64,000 nt of DNA from CAZAMB01 sp964486335. Its GTDB lineage: Bacteria; Planctomycetota; Phycisphaerae; UBA1845. Within the stretch, counting starts at the first letter, position 1. Each line of letters begins with the position of its first letter. Location: contig CAZAMB010000011.1 in assembly GCA_964486335.1 (NCBI GenBank), positions 62,001 to 126,000 of the forward strand, given 5' to 3'. The notes under the pieces are model-generated. The model ran no database searches and was not told the DNA's origin. It saw only the letters and a list, made by a program, of their open reading frames with translations. Positions 59,946 through 64,000 of this stretch are shown piece by piece. Position numbers and translations under genes: made by a program.

Positions 59946-61385
59946 ATGTCGTATCGAGTACTGGCACGGGCCTATCGCAGTTCCACGTTTGACGAAGTCG
60001 TCGGACAGGAAGCCGTCGCCACCACGCTGAAAAACGCGATCCGCTCCGGACGTATTCATCACGGGTATCTCTTCACCGGCACGCGGGGCGTGGGCAAGAC
60101 CTCGATGGCTAGGATTCTGGCCAAGGCGCTCAACTGCCTGTCTGCCGAAGGACCGACGCCGACGCCCTGCTGCAAGTGTGATTCGTGCAATGCGGTGTCG
60201 GAAGGGCAGGATATCGACGTGGTGGAGATCGACGCGGCCAGCAACACCGGCGTCGACAACATTCGCGAGCTTCGCAGCAACACGACGCTTCGCCCGGCCC
60301 GCGCGCGCTTCAAGGTCTACATCATCGACGAAGTACACATGCTGAGCACGGGAGCGTTCAATGCGTTGCTCAAGACGCTGGAAGAGCCGCCGCCGCACGT
60401 GAAGTTCATTCTCGCGACGACGGAGTCGCACAAGGTTCCGGCGACGATACAGAGCCGGTGCCAGCGATTTGACTTTCGCGCAATCGACGCGAAGGCCATC
60501 GCCGGGCATCTGGAGCGGATCGGCAAGGCTGAAGGCTTCGAAGCTGAAGAGGCCGTGTTGCGCCGCGTCGCGCGACTGGCGAACGGTTCAATGCGCGACG
60601 CGCTGTCGCTGCTCGACAAGCTGCTGTCGTACGATCCGGGTCGCCTGACGATCGACGTGGTCAATGAGGTGATTCCGCCGCCGCACGACGAGATGTCGCA
60701 CGCGGTGATGGAGGCCGTCGCACAATCGGATGCCGCGGCGGCGCTCGCCGCGCTCGATGCGGCGCTTCAGACGGGTCGAACGGTGGATCGGTTCTGTGAA
60801 CACCTGATCGATCATGTGCGCACGCTGATGCTGATGCAGGTGTGCGGCGCGGAGACGGACCTCGTGGACGTCGCCGACGGAATGCGTTCGACGCTGGCGG
60901 ATTTGGCCTCCAAGTTCGACGCGCCGACCTTTGTGTACATGATCGCCCTGCTGGAGGAGCTTCGCCGCAACGTGCGGTCGAGCGGCGCGACACGAGCACT
61001 GGCCGACGCGGCGGTGGTGCGATTGGCCATGAGCCGGCAGTTCAGCGAAATCGGTCCGCTGCTGGAGCGGTTGGCAACTTCGGGAGCCTCGCCTTCGGCT
61101 CCTGCTCCGGCCCGACCCTCGCCGTCGGCCACAGCTTCGCCGGTGCGCACGGCGGAAGCAAAAAAAAAAGACATTCTGAATCGGCCGATTGAACCATCGG
61201 CAGCGCCGACGCCGAAAAACCAGAAACAGTGGGAGCAGGCGATTAACGATCCGCTGGTGCTGAAGGTGAAAGAGGCCGTCGACGGGACCCTGCTCGACGT
61301 TCGACCGGCCGCGCCAAAGTCGCCGGCGATCGAACCGCCGACGCCGGACGAGGGTGAAAGCTTGTTTGGGGACGATGGACCGTGA
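59946..61385 (+). CDS. dnaX: DNA polymerase III tau (and probably gamma) subunit
   Basis: The clamp-loader ATPase: YRPSTFDEVVGQ-type start (RAYRSSTFDEVVGQ), Walker A GTRGVGKTSMARILAKALNC, zinc site CCKCDSCN, Walker B VYIIDEVHMLSTGAFNALLKTLEEPPPHVKFILATTE with the SRC (QSRCQRFDFR) sensor, then the three-helix domain III. The 479-residue tau ends with WEQAINDPLVLKVKEAV-type tail. At 61160-61169 an A10 run codes KKK; shifts either way reach stops within 10 codons (see separate entry), so a ~413-residue gamma-like form is expected. Confidence 0.95.
   Translation: MSYRVLARAYRSSTFDEVVGQEAVATTLKNAIRSGRIHHGYLFTGTRGVGKTSMARILAKALNCLSAEGPTPTPCCKCDSCNAVSEGQDIDVVEIDAASNTGVDNIRELRSNTTLRPARARFKVYIIDEVHMLSTGAFNALLKTLEEPPPHVKFILATTESHKVPATIQSRCQRFDFRAIDAKAIAGHLERIGKAEGFEAEEAVLRRVARLANGSMRDALSLLDKLLSYDPGRLTIDVVNEVIPPPHDEMSHAVMEAVAQSDAAAALAALDAALQTGRTVDRFCEHLIDHVRTLMLMQVCGAETDLVDVADGMRSTLADLASKFDAPTFVYMIALLEELRRNVRSSGATRALADAAVVRLAMSRQFSEIGPLLERLATSGASPSAPAPARPSPSATASPVRTAEAKKKDILNRPIEPSAAPTPKNQKQWEQAINDPLVLKVKEAVDGTLLDVRPAAPKSPAIEPPTPDEGESLFGDDGP
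61160..61192 (+). promoter_or_regulatory. Probable slippage/frameshift site in dnaX
   Basis: Ten consecutive A at 61160-61169 code the end of A-K-K-K in frame 0. One extra A (or a -1 ribosomal shift) gives ...KKRHSESAD then TGA at 61190-61192; one A fewer (or +1) gives ...KTF then TGA at 61177-61179. Thermus thermophilus dnaX makes gamma by transcriptional slippage on an A9 run and E. coli by -1 frameshifting on A AAA AAG. A run of ten A is unusual in this GC-rich DNA. Confidence 0.7.
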
Positions 61386-61412
61386 ACAGCAGTTTGCCTG
61401 TCGCGGGTGTCG

Positions 61413-61450
61413 AAATATCGTGATATCGTGATGTGGCGATTTGGTGATCG
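61413..61450. repeat. Octamer-period tandem repeat between dnaX and ybaB
   Basis: Units of 8 bp: aaatatcg, tgatatcg, tgatgtgg, cgatttgg, tgatcg. The same TGATRTGG-like unit recurs at the right end of the window. A hairpin gttgccc-...-gggcaac follows at 61450-61479. It carries no ORF; its role is unknown. Confidence 0.5.
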
Positions 61451-61605
61451 TTGCCCCCTTTGGCAAGGAGGAGGGCAACGGTCGCGCGGGCTGAAGAAAC
61501 TCCTGCCATCCGAAGGGCCGCGCGAAGTGACCCTTGACGCCACGCGTAAAGGGGAGCAGTTCGCGGCTCGCGGGGTTTTGGGACAGGCTCTAGAAAGGTG
61601 ATTGA

Positions 61606-61944
61606 ATGCTGGGTGGACTTGGGAATTTTGCCGGATTGTTGAAGACGGCCCGCGACCTTCAGGGCAACCTCGCGAAGATGCAGGAGACGCTGGCCGCGCG
61701 GCGCTTCGAGGGCGTCGCGGGGGGCGACATGGTCCGCGCGATCGTCGACGGAAAAGGTACGCTCGTCGATATCAAGATCGATCCGAAGGCGGTCGCCGAT
61801 GTGGAACTGCTCGAGGATCTGGTGAAGGCGGCGGTCGGCGCGGCGACGGCCAAATCTCAGGAAGGAATGAAGCAGGAGATGTCGGCGCTGACCGGCGGGA
61901 TGGACCTCGGCGGGCTTTCGCAGATGCTTGGAGGAGGTTCGTGA
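61606..61944 (+). CDS. ybaB: YbaB/EbfC nucleoid-associated protein
   Basis: A small DNA-binding protein usually encoded after dnaX. MLGGLGNFAGLLKTARDLQGNLAKMQETLA and the hydrophobic core VRAIVDGKGTLVDIKIDPKAV, followed by EDLVKAAVGAATAKSQEGMKQEMSALTGG and a Gly-rich end, match the family. 112 residues is normal. AAGGTGA lies just before the ATG. It is 220 bp after dnaX; recR, often next, is absent here. Confidence 0.92.
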   Translation: MLGGLGNFAGLLKTARDLQGNLAKMQETLAARRFEGVAGGDMVRAIVDGKGTLVDIKIDPKAVADVELLEDLVKAAVGAATAKSQEGMKQEMSALTGGMDLGGLSQMLGGGS

Positions 61945-61996
61945 CGACGAAATCTCCAACGGCCGCGGTGCGATTCCTGACAAGTTGCTGAGTGAC

Positions 61997-63238
61997 ATGC
62001 CGCTGATCGTTCAAAAATTCGGCGGAACAAGTCTCGCCAACGCGGAGAAGATTCATCGCGCGGCGCGGCGGGCCATTCGCGCCAAGCTGGAAGGACACCG
62101 CGTGGTGCTCGTGGTCTCGGCGATGGGCCATTCCACCGACGAGTTGATCTCACTTGCGCGAAGCGTTTGCTCCGACCCGCCAAAGCGCGAGATGGACATG
62201 CTCCTCACCACCGGCGAGCAGGTGTCGATCGCCCTGATGGCGATGGCCATCGACGCCGCCGGTCACGAGGCGATCAGTCTGACGGCCGCGCAACTCGGAC
62301 TCATGACCGACAGCGCGCACACCCGCGCGCGCATTCAACGCATCAGCCGCGAACGCATCGACAAGGAACTGGAATCGGGCAAGGTGGTCATTGTCGCGGG
62401 GTTTCAGGGCGTCGATGCGGGCGGAGAGATCACGACGCTGGGGCGCGGAGCGTCAGACACGACGGCCGCGGCGCTGGCGTCGATTCTCGGCGCGGAGGTC
62501 TGCGAAATCTACACCGACGTGGACGGGGTCTACACGTCGGACCCGCGCATCGTGCCCAAGGCTCGCAAGATCGACGAAATCAGCTACGACGTGATGCTGG
62601 AAATGGCCGCCGCCGGCGCGGGCGTGATGCACTCGCGGGCGATCGAATTCGGAAAAAAGTTCAGCGTGCCCATTCACGTGCGCAGTTCGCTGACCGACGG
62701 AAGAGGAACGATGATCATGAACGAAACGTCGAACATGGAAGCGATCGCGGTGCAGGGGATCACGCTGCGCGAGGACCTCGCGGTGATCACGCTTCAGGGC
62801 GTGCCGAACACGCCGGGCGTGGCCGCACGGATTTTCGCCGAAGTGGCGAAGAACAACATTCTGGTCGACGACATCGTGCAGAACATCTACGACGGCGGGA
62901 AGCTGGCCAACATCGGTTTTTCGACCAACGCGGGAGACGCACGCGAGGCGAGATCGGTTTGCGAGCGACTGGCGCAACAGATCGGCATCGGGGGGGTGAG
63001 CGTGGACGAGGGCGTATCGAAGGTGAGCGCGGTGGGCGTCGGCATGCGTTCGCACACGGGCATCGCGGCGACAATGTTCGACGCACTCTCGCACGCGGCC
63101 ATCAACATCGAGAACATTTCCACAAGCGAAATCGTCATCAGTTGCATCGTCCGGCGAGAGGACGGCCAGCGGGCGATGCGGTTTCTGCACGATGCGTTCA
63201 GGCTCGATCAGGTGAATGCTGATACCGGAGCGGCGTGA
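61997..63238 (+). CDS. lysC: Aspartate kinase
   Basis: First enzyme of the lysine/threonine/methionine pathway. MPLIVQKFGGTSLANAEKI (start at ATG 61997), VVSAMGHSTDEL, TTGEQVSIALMAMAI, FQGVDAGGEITTLGRGASDTTAAALAS (the ATP-binding GGSD-type segment), EIYTDVDGVYTSDPRIVPKARKI and EISYDVMLEMAAAGAGVM are diagnostic. Two ACT domains follow: QGVPNTPGVAARIF and SHTGIAATMFDALSHAAINIENISTSE, which bind Lys or Thr. 413 residues, the usual monofunctional size. Stop overlaps the thermonuclease start. Confidence 0.95.
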   Translation: MPLIVQKFGGTSLANAEKIHRAARRAIRAKLEGHRVVLVVSAMGHSTDELISLARSVCSDPPKREMDMLLTTGEQVSIALMAMAIDAAGHEAISLTAAQLGLMTDSAHTRARIQRISRERIDKELESGKVVIVAGFQGVDAGGEITTLGRGASDTTAAALASILGAEVCEIYTDVDGVYTSDPRIVPKARKIDEISYDVMLEMAAAGAGVMHSRAIEFGKKFSVPIHVRSSLTDGRGTMIMNETSNMEAIAVQGITLREDLAVITLQGVPNTPGVAARIFAEVAKNNILVDDIVQNIYDGGKLANIGFSTNAGDAREARSVCERLAQQIGIGGVSVDEGVSKVSAVGVGMRSHTGIAATMFDALSHAAINIENISTSEIVISCIVRREDGQRAMRFLHDAFRLDQVNADTGAA

Positions 63239-63918
63239 TGTCTGCCCGCCGTCGACGCAGGCTGCCGGCCTCCATCGTGCTGCCTCCTCGATGGCGGCGG
63301 CACGGCGCTTTGCTGCTGACGTTGCTCGTCGCGGCTTCGGCGATCGTCTGCGAGCGGTCGGGGCTTGGGCCTCGGTTCACCGAGCCGCGAGTCGCGCAGC
63401 CCGACTCGGCCGATCGGGGCGATCTGGATCGATACCACGACCGATCGTTTCGCGTCGTTCACGTCGTAGATGGCGACACGCTGGACATCGACGCCGCGGA
63501 TCAAGGCAAACCCAAGACCCGAATCCGATTGTGGGGGGTGGATACGCCGGAGGTTGCGCACGGCAAAACGAAGGACATGCACTACGGTCCGGAGGCTCGG
63601 ACGTTTGCCGAGAAGACGCTCGACGGGCGCGAGGTTCACATCGTGCTATCGCCGAAGCGGACGCGGGATCGGTACGGGCGGCTGCTTGCCTACGTTTTTC
63701 TGGAGCGAGGCGGGGAGATGTTCAACGAGATGCTGATCGAGCAGGGGATGGCCTATGCCGATCCGCGGTTCGATCACGCGTACAAGAAACGATTCATCGA
63801 GACGGAAACGCGTACGCGGCGCGAGAAGGTCGGCCTGTGGAGCGAGGTGAAGATCGACGAGATGCCGGAATGGCGGCGGAAGCGGGAAGCGAAGGCGACG
63901 GAAGCGGCGGGGCCGTGA
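63238..63918 (+). CDS. Thermonuclease (SNase) family protein
   Basis: Staphylococcal-nuclease fold: VVHVVDGDTLDI, RIRLWGVDTPEV (Asp/Arg of the active site), VHIVLSPKRTRDRYGRLLAYVFL and FDHAYKKRF. An N-terminal segment of ~35 residues with a hydrophobic helix (GALLLTLLVAASAIVCERSG) suggests export or anchoring. ATG 63238 shares its A with the lysC stop codon, so they overlap by one base; coupling is likely. The role is nuclease or DNA-protein cleavage; which is not certain. Confidence 0.9.
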   Translation: MSARRRRRLPASIVLPPRWRRHGALLLTLLVAASAIVCERSGLGPRFTEPRVAQPDSADRGDLDRYHDRSFRVVHVVDGDTLDIDAADQGKPKTRIRLWGVDTPEVAHGKTKDMHYGPEARTFAEKTLDGREVHIVLSPKRTRDRYGRLLAYVFLERGGEMFNEMLIEQGMAYADPRFDHAYKKRFIETETRTRREKVGLWSEVKIDEMPEWRRKREAKATEAAGP

Positions 63919-63941
63919 CGGTTGCGGAGTGGGTTGAGGTC

Positions 63942-63973
63942 GTGAAGTGGTGAAGTGGTGATATGGTGATTGG
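63942..63973. repeat. Octamer-period tandem repeat at the end of the window
   Basis: Units: tgaagtgg (63943-63950), tgaagtgg (63951-63958), tgatatgg (63959-63966), tgattgg. The unit is that of the repeat between dnaX and ybaB. It follows the thermonuclease gene and carries no ORF. Confidence 0.5.
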
Positions 63974-64000
63974 ACGGCGAGGGAAGCCGGAAGAAAGCAC

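Overview
The window is high-GC bacterial DNA, almost certainly from a planctomycete (Planctomycetota, probably a Phycisphaerae-type lineage). The evidence is indirect: large secreted proteins with DxNxNGxxD-type repeats and a dockerin-like C-terminus ending in a YPFPGP motif, two ECF sigma/anti-sigma modules with unusually long or alanine-rich anti-sigma partners, many multidomain gene fusions, and a mix of short operons on both strands. It reads as chromosomal housekeeping plus lineage-specific genes. There is no phage, IS element, CRISPR array, rRNA or tRNA that I can see.

Layout. 1-3.3 kb: the 3' part of a large secreted protein, followed by a partial tandem copy of its C-terminal domain. 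3.3-9.5 kb (minus strand): a beta-lactamase-fold serine hydrolase, an amidohydrolase-fold protein lacking metal ligands, thiG/thiS, a small membrane protein, a pabA/trpG glutamine amidotransferase and hemW. 9.6-14.5 kb (plus): an FHA protein, an ECF sigma/anti-sigma pair with a matching ECF-type promoter, two membrane proteins and a Nudix hydrolase. 14.5-17.4 kb (minus): SppA and a transglutaminase-like membrane protein. 17.5-19.6 kb: a three-enzyme shikimate fusion (dehydroquinase, shikimate dehydrogenase, shikimate kinase). 19.7-23.3 kb (minus): a 2-oxoacid:ferredoxin oxidoreductase operon built from two fused polypeptides (alpha-beta and gamma-delta) with a carboxymuconolactone-decarboxylase/AhpD-like gene between them. 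23.5-33.7 kb: a cytidylate-kinase-like protein, malic enzyme, AcpS, a UvrD/PcrA helicase, a mannose-1-phosphate guanylyltransferase, RuvX, an ABC exporter pair and a methyltransferase. 34-37.8 kb: ClpC and an EamA transporter. 37.9-43.2 kb: a tightly coupled three-gene ABC system (GATase-like membrane protein, ATPase, permease). 43.2-44.7 kb: a CPBP protease and an endonuclease III-like glycosylase. 44.8-47.5 kb (minus): an ECF sigma, a 50-residue ORF, an anti-sigma and a double STN-domain protein. 48-50.3 kb: a response regulator, a histidine kinase with a degenerate GGDEF tail and a DCC protein. 50.4-59.3 kb: a giant secreted metzincin, a multi-cluster ferredoxin, an M42 peptidase, a PocR-GAF-PP2C phosphatase, and a nucleotidyltransferase-like/dead radical-SAM/SPASM fusion. 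59.8-63.9 kb: SRP RNA, dnaX, ybaB, lysC and a thermonuclease.

Most interesting signals. dnaX carries a run of ten A at 61160-61169, and both shifted frames stop within a few codons, so a short gamma-like product by transcriptional slippage or frameshifting is likely. The 57.7-59.3 kb protein aligns without gaps to a radical SAM core but has lost all three cluster cysteines while keeping the SPASM cysteines. The AroD-AroE-AroK fusion, the AhpD-like gene inside the Por operon, and the second ECF locus (sigma, small ORF, anti-sigma, periplasmic STN protein) also deserve follow-up. I could not run searches or structure predictions, so functional calls rest on motifs and family knowledge.
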